Of a DNA stretch of 64,000 nucleotides, positions 38,061 through 46,865 are shown one piece after another. Each line of letters starts with the position of its first letter. Within the stretch, counting starts at the first letter, position 1. The stretch lies in NCBI GenBank assembly GCA_029863305.1, contig JAOTVR010000008.1, forward strand, positions 1-64,000. Direction: 5' to 3'. The position numbers and the translations under genes were made by a program. The DNA comes from Gammaproteobacteria bacterium. GTDB taxonomy: Bacteria > Pseudomonadota > Gammaproteobacteria > Steroidobacterales > Woeseiaceae. The notes beneath the pieces are model-generated. The model ran no database searches. It was given only the letters and a program-made list of their open reading frames with translations, and was not told the origin of the DNA.

Positions 38061-38171
38061 GCAAACGTTGCGCCCGGTATCGCCACAGGACTCGATCAAG
38101 TCAGCTTCCAAAGCGTGGATCCGGCAGTGAAGGTGCTATATTGGGCCGCCCCGGTCCTGTTGAGAGATGCC

Positions 38172-38714
38172 GTGAAGATCGTCGTCGCGTCCAGGAACCC
38201 CGTCAAGATCGGCGCCGCGCAGGACGCCTTCGCGACCCTTTTCCCCGATGCAGCACTGGAGATGATTGCTGTCGAGGTCGACTCGGGTGCTGGCGATCAA
38301 CCTGCTTCGGACGACGCAACCCGCCAGGGCGCAAGAACGCGAGCATTGCGTTCGCGGCAAGAAGAGCCTGATGCAGATTTCTGGGTCGGCCTCGAAGGCG
38401 GCATTGAAATTGTCGATGAACAATTGATGGCATACGCATGGATGGCCGTGCAAGGCAACCGCGGCGGTATCAGTGAAGCGCGGAGCGTGACTTTGCCGCT
38501 GCCGCCCGCGGTAAAAGAACTCGTTGCCGCCGGCATGGAACTGGGCAAAGCGAATGATCGCGTGTTTTCGACAGCAAACAGCAAGCAGGGCGGTGGTGCT
38601 TTCGGCTTGCTGACGGATGGTCTGTACACCCGCGAGGGTATTTACAGGCAGACGCTGATCATGGCGCTCATACCTTATGTCAATTCCCTGTACCCACAGT
38701 CGCGGGCCGGTTGA
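38172..38714 (+). CDS. yjjX: Inosine/xanthosine triphosphatase, YjjX family
   Basis: GTG start VKIVVASRNPVKIGAAQDAFATLFPDA; DFWVGLEGGIE; GAFGLLTDGLYTREGIYRQTLIMAL. Confidence 0.92.
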   Translation: MKIVVASRNPVKIGAAQDAFATLFPDAALEMIAVEVDSGAGDQPASDDATRQGARTRALRSRQEEPDADFWVGLEGGIEIVDEQLMAYAWMAVQGNRGGISEARSVTLPLPPAVKELVAAGMELGKANDRVFSTANSKQGGGAFGLLTDGLYTREGIYRQTLIMALIPYVNSLYPQSRAG

Positions 38715-38746
38715 GACGAGGCCAGCAACCGGCTCAAACGGTACTG

Positions 38747-38768
38747 GCGGCGGCTAATTCGCCGCCGC
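38747..38768. other. Hairpin downstream of yjjX
   Basis: GCGGCGGC-TAATTC-GCCGCCGC perfect 8-bp stem, no T tract. Confidence 0.4.
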
Positions 38769-38838
38769 TGTGTCGGCTGCCTTTACAAAGTGTTTAGCTT
38801 AATTTCATAACTATATGATTATATTGCGGTTATTTTTT

Positions 38839-38854
38839 TGGCATAGGCTTTGCA
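38839..38854 (+). promoter_or_regulatory. Candidate sigma54 (-24/-12) promoter
   Basis: TGGCATAGGCTTTGCA against consensus TGGCACG-N4-TTGCA, exact GG-N10-GC spacing. Confidence 0.45.
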
Positions 38855-38866
38855 CGTACTACGGGC

Positions 38867-39412
38867 ATGAAAAGAGTGCATGCCGTAACTGTCACCGTCC
38901 TCACCCTGCTCATGGTCCTTCCCATGTCGCAGGCTTCTGCTGGCGAGATGAGCGCCGTGTTCAATGGCCGCTCATTTCACCTGGGTGCCTCCGACGACTG
39001 GAACGAGAATAATGTCGGACTTGGCGTCGAATACCATTTTGACAGCCAGTCGCGCTGGAAAACCATGCTCATGGCCAACGGCTTTCGCGACAGCAACAAT
39101 GACTTGTCCTACATGGCCGGTGGCGGGCTCTACAGAAACCTGTACGCAACGGATCGTTTGCGGGGTTTTTACGTGGACGCCGGAATCAACGCGTTTCTGA
39201 TGACACGCGAAGACGTCAACGGTAACCGACCATTTCCGGGCGCGCTGCCGAGTCTGGCCGTCGGCAATCGCTACATGGGACTCAACATCACCTATTTACC
39301 GAAAAAGGCTGTCGAAAAGCTGCACGGCGCAAAAATGACGGACGAGTCGATCAGCGGTATCGTCTTCTTGCAGTTCAAAGTCAATGTCAGTCAGATGCTG
39401 GCTTCAAAATAA
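38867..39412 (+). CDS. Hypothetical outer-membrane beta-barrel protein
   Basis: Signal peptide MKRVHAVTVTVLTLLMVLPMSQASA; beta-rich segments (NNVGLGVEYHF, YMGLNITYLP). Confidence 0.6.
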   Translation: MKRVHAVTVTVLTLLMVLPMSQASAGEMSAVFNGRSFHLGASDDWNENNVGLGVEYHFDSQSRWKTMLMANGFRDSNNDLSYMAGGGLYRNLYATDRLRGFYVDAGINAFLMTREDVNGNRPFPGALPSLAVGNRYMGLNITYLPKKAVEKLHGAKMTDESISGIVFLQFKVNVSQMLASK

Positions 39413-39433
39413 AGGAACAGCCGCCGCTTCGCG

Positions 39434-40690
39434 TCAGCGGCCCGGCTTGCGCACCAACGCCAGCCCCGCGCGCTTGCGACGCCGGATATCCAGAAGATTT
39501 TGCATCTTGATCGTGTCGGGCGTATTGATCAGTTCCATCATCTCGTCGCTGATGGCCGGCGCATTCGTGACTTTCAGTCGATGATTGCCCAGCGAGATGA
39601 TGTCGTTGTCTTTCAGTATCGTACGCCTGACCCTGACCGAATTGACCGTAATGCCGTTCGCGCTGTTCAAATCGAGCAGCACCAGCGCGTCCGAGTACAA
39701 CAACATCACTGCGTGTAATTTGCTCACGAAATCGTCATCGATCACGATATCGGCGAAGTCAGAGCGCCCGATCAGTACTTTTTTGCTGCCGAATGAGTAG
39801 TCGGCGACCCGGTTACCGTCCTTGCTGATGATGATTCGAGGCGGCTGCGGGGCGACCGACGCACTCGACTCGAGGACGGGAATCTCTTCCGGTAGCGCCT
39901 GTTCGTCAGCGTCCAGCGCTTCGGTGTCGGTAATTCGCAGTGGAAATTTCTGCGCGCGCCCGATGGCCTCTCTGGCATACCGGTCCATTAAGCCGGGCCA
40001 GCCGCTCGATTGCTCATAAAGTCGATCGCATACATCAACGGGAAAAACGGTGTCGGCATTGTTAACACCACAGGCTGCCAATCGCGCATGCAAATAGATC
40101 AGCGCCTCCCGCAGCGACAAGGGAGACATCATAAAAATACCGATGCTGCGCTTCGCGACATTTGCCATGCCTTCGGACTGAATGAGGGCGGTCAGTCCTT
40201 CGCCGCCCGTCAGAATGATGCGCAGCGCGAATCGCTGTTGCATTTCGATCTGCGCAAGCATACTCAGCGTCCGCAGCGCACTTGGAAACATCCTGTCCGC
40301 GTTGTCCACGATCAGGACGGGCGGCTGGTTTGATCGGGTCTGCTGCACGGAAAACACGTCAACCATCTTTAATAACTCGTCGGTTGACTCCAGTCCGGTG
40401 TCGTAACCGAATTGGGCCAGGATGCGTGATAACAGCTCCCGCGGTTTGATACGAGTACCGTCAACGAAGGCAATTGCGGCGTCGCCAGGCAGTTTCTTTG
40501 CGAAATGCCGGGCCGTGGTTGTTTTTCCGGATGCGTCGGGCCCTTGCAGCAAGCCGACTCCCCGTTGATCGCGCAGCACCGATCCCATGAATTTCAAGGC
40601 ATCGAGGTGAGATTTGTAGGCGATGTTCACGAGCGCGCCCGCTCCGTCGCCAAACGCTTGCTCACCCAGCCAGGAATGCTCTGATTGCAT
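39434..40690 (-). CDS. ExeA/GspA-like AAA ATPase with C-terminal FHA domain (paralog 2)
   Basis: Walker A GPDASGKTT, Walker B VLIVDNADRM, FHA VLIGRSDFADIVIDDDFVSKLHAVMLLYSDALVLLDLNSANGITVNSV. Confidence 0.87.
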   Translation of the reverse strand: MQSEHSWLGEQAFGDGAGALVNIAYKSHLDALKFMGSVLRDQRGVGLLQGPDASGKTTTARHFAKKLPGDAAIAFVDGTRIKPRELLSRILAQFGYDTGLESTDELLKMVDVFSVQQTRSNQPPVLIVDNADRMFPSALRTLSMLAQIEMQQRFALRIILTGGEGLTALIQSEGMANVAKRSIGIFMMSPLSLREALIYLHARLAACGVNNADTVFPVDVCDRLYEQSSGWPGLMDRYAREAIGRAQKFPLRITDTEALDADEQALPEEIPVLESSASVAPQPPRIIISKDGNRVADYSFGSKKVLIGRSDFADIVIDDDFVSKLHAVMLLYSDALVLLDLNSANGITVNSVRVRRTILKDNDIISLGNHRLKVTNAPAISDEMMELINTPDTIKMQNLLDIRRRKRAGLALVRKPGR

Positions 40691-40882
40691 TTGAAACCGC
40701 TCGATAGATCTGATTAGACGCCTATTTAACTATTCCACGATACAACAGCGAAAAATGTTCCATTCGACAATAAGCAGATGCTTGCGAATCAGCCGGTTAA
40801 TTTTCAATCGCTTAGCCAGGCTTTTCAACAGGATCCTGCGTTTTCGCCGGTCTTTTTGCTCATTGACGCGCGAAACCCGGGC

Positions 40883-41539
40883 TTACCCGGCGCCCAGCTG
40901 CTCTTTGAGCTCGGCGAAATCGGCTTCCAGCCGCGTGAGTCGATCCGCCAGATCCGCAACGCTGACACGCTCGGAGGCGCCCTCGGGTCGCGCCGCCTGT
41001 GCCTGGCTGGCGTGCGCCTCGATGTCAACTGGACCCGAAAACAGGTGCATGTATTCCGCGTCCTTGCGACCCGGCGTGCGCGGCAATTTAAGCAACAGTG
41101 ATTCGCCATCGCGGTCGATCAGGCTGTTCAGGGCAACCACGACTTCGGCGTTATCCGCAAACCGGTGCAAACGACCGCTGCGTGAGCGCAACTCGCCCGG
41201 CGTTTGCGGACCGCGCAGCAGCAGCAGACAGACGACCGCAAGTTGCGCCGGATCCAATTGAAGGTTGCTGTACCGCGTATTGCAAAACCTCTGTGTGTAT
41301 TTCTCGGTCCTGCTCTTGAAGTTCTCATCAGTGCGCACGAGATGCTTTGCCTCAAGATCACGGATCACGTGTTGCACCTCGCCTTGCTGCAAGGCCATCA
41401 CGGGATTCCGACCCGACTTCTGGTTGCAGGCATTGGTCAGAGCATTTAACGTCAGCGGGTACTGATCTGGCGTGACGATCGATTTCTCGATCAGACAGCC
41501 GATGATGCGGGCTTCTTTGTCGCTAAGCGCTTGCAACAC
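40883..41539 (-). CDS. yceH: YceH family protein (DUF480)
   Basis: LSDKEARIIGCLIEKSIVTPDQYPLTLNALTNACNQKSGRNPVM; LLLLRGPQTPGELRSR. Confidence 0.93.
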   Translation of the reverse strand: MLQALSDKEARIIGCLIEKSIVTPDQYPLTLNALTNACNQKSGRNPVMALQQGEVQHVIRDLEAKHLVRTDENFKSRTEKYTQRFCNTRYSNLQLDPAQLAVVCLLLLRGPQTPGELRSRSGRLHRFADNAEVVVALNSLIDRDGESLLLKLPRTPGRKDAEYMHLFSGPVDIEAHASQAQAARPEGASERVSVADLADRLTRLEADFAELKEQLGAG

Positions 41540-41615
41540 GAATCGAACCTCACTGTGGTATCAGACAAGAACCGGTATTGGCGGCTCTATTATCAACCAC
41601 CACCAGGTTCGACCG

Positions 41616-42887
41616 CTAGTCTTCCGTGCCGTTCTCGGCAACTGCGTCAATCAAGGCAACGGCATTGTCAGCCGCGCTGCCCGAGTCCTCCGGTGCACTC
41701 ACCTGAAGCACGGATTTCAAAATTTCGAGCTTGAATGACTGCGAGAAGTGGAAGCGGAGTGACAGCGCGCCCGAATCCAGCTCAAAACCTTCATTGATCG
41801 ACTGCAGAAAATTCGCCAGCAAATCCATGAATTGGCTGATGGCATCGTCGTCGGGCGGTGCCGTTGCCGGCTCCGTCACCTGTTCAGGCACGATGGGTTC
41901 CGGGGGTGCCATAGCCGCGGGTTCAATAATGCCTGCATCGACCGGTATGGGCTCGGGAATCGCTTGCGGCGCCACGGCGCCGATCGCCGCGTAACTGACA
42001 GTGGAGACCAGTTTCTCACGGAAGCGCATGCCGACTCTGGCGAGCTGCTCGGTATCGTATTCGAGTCCGGCGGCCATATCGAAGGCGGCCGCAAGATCAC
42101 CATCGAAAAACTCGTTGGCGATTGACTCGGCCTGAGTGAACACGTTTTGTATCGCGGCAAGTTCAGCCTCGTTAAGGTCTCCATTGACTTTCAGGACCAT
42201 GCGAGTCCGACTGGACATTTCGACCTGCGTCGAGGCAAACGTCGAGTCGCCATCGGTCACCGCCACATCATTCGCCGACACTCGTTCAGTAAACCGCAGG
42301 TCGAAGCGAACAATATCGCCCTCCTGAGTTCGTATGCGAATGGTCGATTGTTGTTTCAGCCGCGATTCCGCTGAAAGCACGGACACGGAGGCTTCAGTAT
42401 TTCGTGCCGCCTGCCCGTCGAGGTCGTCGAGTCCGTCATTGACGCGAGCGACCGCCTCATCCAGGTCATCGAAGTCGGCGTCACCCGAGAATTCCCGAAC
42501 ACTTCCGGCCGCGCCTTCTATTTGTTGCCTGAGATCCGCGAGTGTCTGGCTCGCATCCAGTGGCGAGCGGCCGGCAAGTCGCGTGGCAGCACCCAGCGTA
42601 TCCGCCGCGACATCGCCGGGCTTAAGCTCAGCTGCGTTTGCAAGGTATTCAGCGGGCGGTGCCGCAAAGCGCAGACGAAAGTGAGCAGATAAGGCCTGTC
42701 GGATCTCCTGTCGCAACATGCCAAGTGCTTTGCCACGCGAGCGAGGAGTATTCGATCGATCGTGTTGCGCCACCTCGGACGATGACCTGGCCTTTAGCCT
42801 CGCGGACGCGACTTCTGATGGCTCGCGCGCCATCTGACCGACACCAGTGCCCAGCAAGCCCGCAAGGCCGACTCCGCCTATTTCCAT
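41616..42887 (-). CDS. Hypothetical protein, DUF5610-like (tentative)
   Basis: TIRIRTQEGDIVRFDLRFTERVS and VNGDLNEAELAAIQNVFTQAESIANEFFDGDLAAAFDMA resemble DUF5610-type proteins. Confidence 0.5.
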   Translation of the reverse strand: MEIGGVGLAGLLGTGVGQMAREPSEVASARLKARSSSEVAQHDRSNTPRSRGKALGMLRQEIRQALSAHFRLRFAAPPAEYLANAAELKPGDVAADTLGAATRLAGRSPLDASQTLADLRQQIEGAAGSVREFSGDADFDDLDEAVARVNDGLDDLDGQAARNTEASVSVLSAESRLKQQSTIRIRTQEGDIVRFDLRFTERVSANDVAVTDGDSTFASTQVEMSSRTRMVLKVNGDLNEAELAAIQNVFTQAESIANEFFDGDLAAAFDMAAGLEYDTEQLARVGMRFREKLVSTVSYAAIGAVAPQAIPEPIPVDAGIIEPAAMAPPEPIVPEQVTEPATAPPDDDAISQFMDLLANFLQSINEGFELDSGALSLRFHFSQSFKLEILKSVLQVSAPEDSGSAADNAVALIDAVAENGTED

Positions 42888-43005
42888 GTCACCTATCCCT
42901 ATGATCCCAGGTACTTACGTCTTGACCGGCTTATGTAATATAAGCCTGTACCTGGTGGGTATCGGCGTGCCCGCCGCAATCTTTAGCGGGAATACTGAGA
43001 ATCGC

Positions 43006-43662
43006 TCAGCAGCGAGACCAGACTTGCGAATGAATGTGGCTGATCTTCTCTGACAACTGCAAGCGATAGAATCTGCGCAGCTCCGTCAGGGCCCGCCGGT
43101 CATCTGCGATCAACTGTTGCTGCAAGCCGCGACAGAAGCGAGCGGCATAGTCGTTGGCGGAGCGGTAGCGGTCGAGCTGCTCGCCGTCCAGTCCGTCGTG
43201 AAAACTGACTTTATCAAACAGCCAGCCGTGCAGACCGTGCAAGAGCTCCGTGTCCGCCTGGCCCAGTGCCAGCAACGTCGTACTCACGAACTTGTCGATC
43301 TCGCCCTGCAGTTCGAGCTCCAGTAGTGTCACGGTACGGTCCTGCGCCGCTTTCCAGACGACACAATTGAAATGACTGATGCCCTCGAGAACTTTCCACA
43401 GGTCATCGAGACACTCGGCGCGCAGACTATCCAATGGATTAGCAGACTCAAGGCGTTCGAGCATGTCGCCGTCGAGAAAGAGTGAGACGGCCAGTCCTTC
43501 ATCGTCTTGTGACACGAGCAAGGTCTCATCGGTATTTGTCAGCATCGCGTCACGGCCGATGATTTCTGCAAGTGTTGGGTCCGTGATCAGGTAGTCACGG
43601 ACATCATGCGCACGGCCAACCTGGTAAATGTCGCTCAATTGCCGCTGCAGCGCAGAGAGCAT
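43006..43662 (-). CDS. Hypothetical protein
   Basis: 218 aa ORF whose ATG directly abuts the upstream stop; no recognised domain. Confidence 0.55.
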   Translation of the reverse strand: MLSALQRQLSDIYQVGRAHDVRDYLITDPTLAEIIGRDAMLTNTDETLLVSQDDEGLAVSLFLDGDMLERLESANPLDSLRAECLDDLWKVLEGISHFNCVVWKAAQDRTVTLLELELQGEIDKFVSTTLLALGQADTELLHGLHGWLFDKVSFHDGLDGEQLDRYRSANDYAARFCRGLQQQLIADDRRALTELRRFYRLQLSEKISHIHSQVWSRC

Positions 43663-44292
43663 CTAGTGGTGCCGGCTCTTGGCAGCGGTGATGGGTACGA
43701 TGCCCTGCTTGCGCAGCAGTTTTTCGGCACGCCGACTGCCGGTCTTTTGAAAAATCTCATAGGTACGCAGTACATCGATGTCCGAGTCGTGCCGCGCGCC
43801 ATCGCGCACTTCGTTAAGTACATCGATCACGACCTGAAACTTCGAGGCTAGTTCTCTGTATACGTGTGCGAAAGCATCACCGCGAAAAGTACCGCGCACT
43901 TCCTCCGACAAGGACCCGTATGCACTGCCGCCCATATATATGTAGTAATCGACATCGACAGCCTTGCCGGCAAGACTTTCGATGAAGAAGCCGCTGATAA
44001 ACAGCGAAACATCGCCAATGCGTTGCAGCGATTGCGTGCGTACCACCGGGCTTGGGGCGTCGGCTGCATCGGCGAGCATCAGCGCCAGCGGCTTGAGGCC
44101 ATACGTTTCGCCATCGTCTTCATAGAGTTCTTCGGACCGCGAAAACAATGTTATGAGGTTGACAACGTAATGGGCAGCATGGGGATCCAGCTCAATGCCT
44201 TGCCTGGCAATGACGTCGTCTATCGACGTGCGAAAATAGTCACGTAGATTATGAACCGGTACTACACAATCATATTTCGATCGATCACCCAT
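43663..44292 (-). CDS. Hypothetical protein
   Basis: 209 aa ORF, MGDRSKYDCVVPVHNLRDYFRTSIDDVIARQGIELDPHAAHYVVNLI; no recognised domain. Confidence 0.6.
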   Translation of the reverse strand: MGDRSKYDCVVPVHNLRDYFRTSIDDVIARQGIELDPHAAHYVVNLITLFSRSEELYEDDGETYGLKPLALMLADAADAPSPVVRTQSLQRIGDVSLFISGFFIESLAGKAVDVDYYIYMGGSAYGSLSEEVRGTFRGDAFAHVYRELASKFQVVIDVLNEVRDGARHDSDIDVLRTYEIFQKTGSRRAEKLLRKQGIVPITAAKSRHH

Positions 44293-44644
44293 GAGAATGC
44301 TCCTCGGATGACTTTGGTATAGCGCAATTACAAGCGATTTCTTGTGACGTGCTTCACGAATTAGTGGTCAATTACGATGCGCGGCACTCCTCTACTTCAA
44401 TTTCTTGATGCAATCGTGGTAGTGCAAGACGGAACCAGATGAACGGCAGCAACGGATTCTGCAGCCAGTACATCCAGGCCAGGTTACGAAAGCAATTCGA
44501 CTTGAGAAATTTACAACGAATGTAGAAATTCCCCACGTCACTAATATGGACCGGTGCCACGGGCGACTTACTACCACCCGATATAATGGAACTCAATCCT
44601 GCTGGAAACGTCGAAGACACGTATTGCTCCTGGGGAGAGATGCA

Positions 44645-45391
44645 ATGTCAGCAAGAAAAAAGAATATCCTATCCGCAGTGGTCGCGTCGATGGTCGTCAT
44701 TGGCAGTTTGCCTGCACGAGCCAGCATTTTTGACGACCCGTCGAATCTCAGGATCCTGGCCGAGGACATCAGTGCGGCCGAATTGCGGACGACGATGCGC
44801 TCGTTTGCAGAGGGGACCGGCTCGCGCTGTTCCGCCTGCCATGTTGGCAAGATCGAAGCGGACTTGAGCAGCTATGACTTTGCTCTCGACGAGAAGGAGA
44901 AGAAGCTCAAGGCGCGCGAGATGATCAAGCTCGTTCGAAACATCAACGAGCAGATTGCCACCGCGTTCGCTGATACGGGCCAGCCGTTAGTCGAGGTGAC
45001 CTGTGCAACGTGTCACCGCGGCCAGGAAAAGCCGGAGATGATCGAAGACATATTGCAACGCAGCGTCGAATCAGACGGTCTCGATGCGGCCATCGCGCAG
45101 TACCGAGACCTTCGCGAACGATATCATGGCAGCTATACCTTCGACTTCAGTGAGCGCGTGCTGATGAGGCTCGCCGAATTCTATGGCGTCAATGGTGATT
45201 ATGACGCGGCGCTCGGGTTTATCGATCTCAATCTCGAGTTTTTTCCACGGTCTTCACGTACCTACGTTTTACGTGCGCAGGTACTTGCCGAGACGGACGA
45301 CATCGCTGGCGCCCGCCGGGACTACGAGAGAGCTCTCGAGCTGGAGCCCGAGAGCGCGTGGATCAAGCAGCAGTTGGCTGAGCTGGACTAA
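44645..45391 (+). CDS. Photosynthetic reaction-centre-type c-type cytochrome (two CxxCH) fused to TPR repeats
   Basis: Signal peptide; SRCSACHVG and [13 protein letters not shown] with [14 protein letters not shown] between; C-terminal TPRs. Confidence 0.8.
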   Translation: MSARKKNILSAVVASMVVIGSLPARASIFDDPSNLRILAEDISAAELRTTMRSFAEGTGSRCSACHVGKIEADLSSYDFALDEKEKKLKAREMIKLVRNINEQIATAFADTGQPLVEVTCATCHRGQEKPEMIEDILQRSVESDGLDAAIAQYRDLRERYHGSYTFDFSERVLMRLAEFYGVNGDYDAALGFIDLNLEFFPRSSRTYVLRAQVLAETDDIAGARRDYERALELEPESAWIKQQLAELD

Positions 45392-46644
45392 GACGACGCA
45401 CGGCGCTTGCCGCGAGCGTTCGGGGTACTGCGCCGACTCTTCTTACGCGGTTTGCCGCGCTGCGCGTTTGACCGTTGCGAGCGTCCTTTGTTGATCGGTT
45501 CGGCCTTGATGCGCGGGTCAGGCTCATAGCCGGGGATAATTTCCTTGTCTATGTTGCACTTCACCAGTCGTTCGATATCGCGCAGCAATTTCTCCTCGTC
45601 TACGCACACGAGCGAAACCGCGTGCCCGTCCAGTCCGGCACGTGCAGTGCGACCGATACGATGCACATAGTCTTCCGGAACATGCGGCAGTTCGTAGTTC
45701 ACGACATGCGGCAGTTTATCGATGTCGAGCCCACGTGCGGCGATATCCGTCGCGACAAGAATCCGAACATTGTTGTTCTTGAAATCATGCAACGCCCTGG
45801 TGCGCGCGCCCTGTGACTTGTTGCCATGAATTGCCGCAGCTCTCAGGCCATCCTGATTAAGCTGTTCGGCCAGACGGTTGGCGCCGTGTTTGGTGCGAGT
45901 GAACACGAGTACCTGCCGCCAGTTACCCTCACCGATAAGCTGCGACAGCAGTTCGCGTTTGCGACTCTTGTCCACGGGATGCACAAGCTGACTGACCCGT
46001 TCGACCGTCGTATTGTTCGGCGTAACCTGAATCTCCGCGGGCTTGTTCAACAGGCTGCCGGCAAGGTTGCGTATCTCTTTTGAGAACGTTGCCGAGAACA
46101 GCAAGGTTTGCCGTTCTGCCGGAATCAGTTTGATGATCTTGCGAATGTCGCGGATGAAGCCCATGTCGAGCATGCGGTCCGCCTCATCGAGAACCAGTAT
46201 CTCGATGCTCGACAGGTCGATGGTCTTTTGCTGCACATGGTCGAGCAAGCGGCCCGGCGTCGCGACGACGATGTCGACACCGTCACGCAAACGTGAAATC
46301 TGGGGCCGAATGCTGACGCCGCCATAGATCTGCATGGATTTTATCGGCAGGTAGCGACCATAGTTGCAAACGCTTTCGGTAACTTGTGCTGCAAGCTCAC
46401 GAGTGGGCACGAGAATTAGTGCGCGGACGCGTCGTTTGTTTGGCTTCGATGCCGGCAATCGCTGCAGCAGCGGCAGTGTGAAGCCGGCTGTCTTGCCGGT
46501 GCCCGTTTGAGCACAGGCCAGGACGTCACGGCCTTCCAGAATAAGGGGGATAGCTTCGCGCTGAATCGGGGTGGCCTCGCGGTAACCCTGTTGATCGACT
46601 GCACGCAGCAATTCGGCCGACAGGCCGAGTTGATTGAATAACAT
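45388..46644 (-). CDS. rhlE: DEAD-box ATP-dependent RNA helicase, RhlE-like
   Basis: [42 protein letters not shown]; basic C-terminus. Confidence 0.95.
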   Translation of the reverse strand: MLFNQLGLSAELLRAVDQQGYREATPIQREAIPLILEGRDVLACAQTGTGKTAGFTLPLLQRLPASKPNKRRVRALILVPTRELAAQVTESVCNYGRYLPIKSMQIYGGVSIRPQISRLRDGVDIVVATPGRLLDHVQQKTIDLSSIEILVLDEADRMLDMGFIRDIRKIIKLIPAERQTLLFSATFSKEIRNLAGSLLNKPAEIQVTPNNTTVERVSQLVHPVDKSRKRELLSQLIGEGNWRQVLVFTRTKHGANRLAEQLNQDGLRAAAIHGNKSQGARTRALHDFKNNNVRILVATDIAARGLDIDKLPHVVNYELPHVPEDYVHRIGRTARAGLDGHAVSLVCVDEEKLLRDIERLVKCNIDKEIIPGYEPDPRIKAEPINKGRSQRSNAQRGKPRKKSRRSTPNARGKRRASS

Positions 46645-46865
46645 TGATTGGTACTCCGAAAACGTCTGACCCGCAGCAAGGATCAACCCTGCACGGTTCG
46701 GCCCAGACTGGAATTCTAAATGGTGACTCCGGGGCTGCGGAATTGCAGGGTCGGAGTGGACGGCGCAGACCGATGTGCGCCAGGACGGAGCGGACTGTAA
46801 CAGGTATTCAACAAAAAGAAAGGGTTATTTGTCGCAATGCACGCAGAATCTCGGCAACCCGGTTC

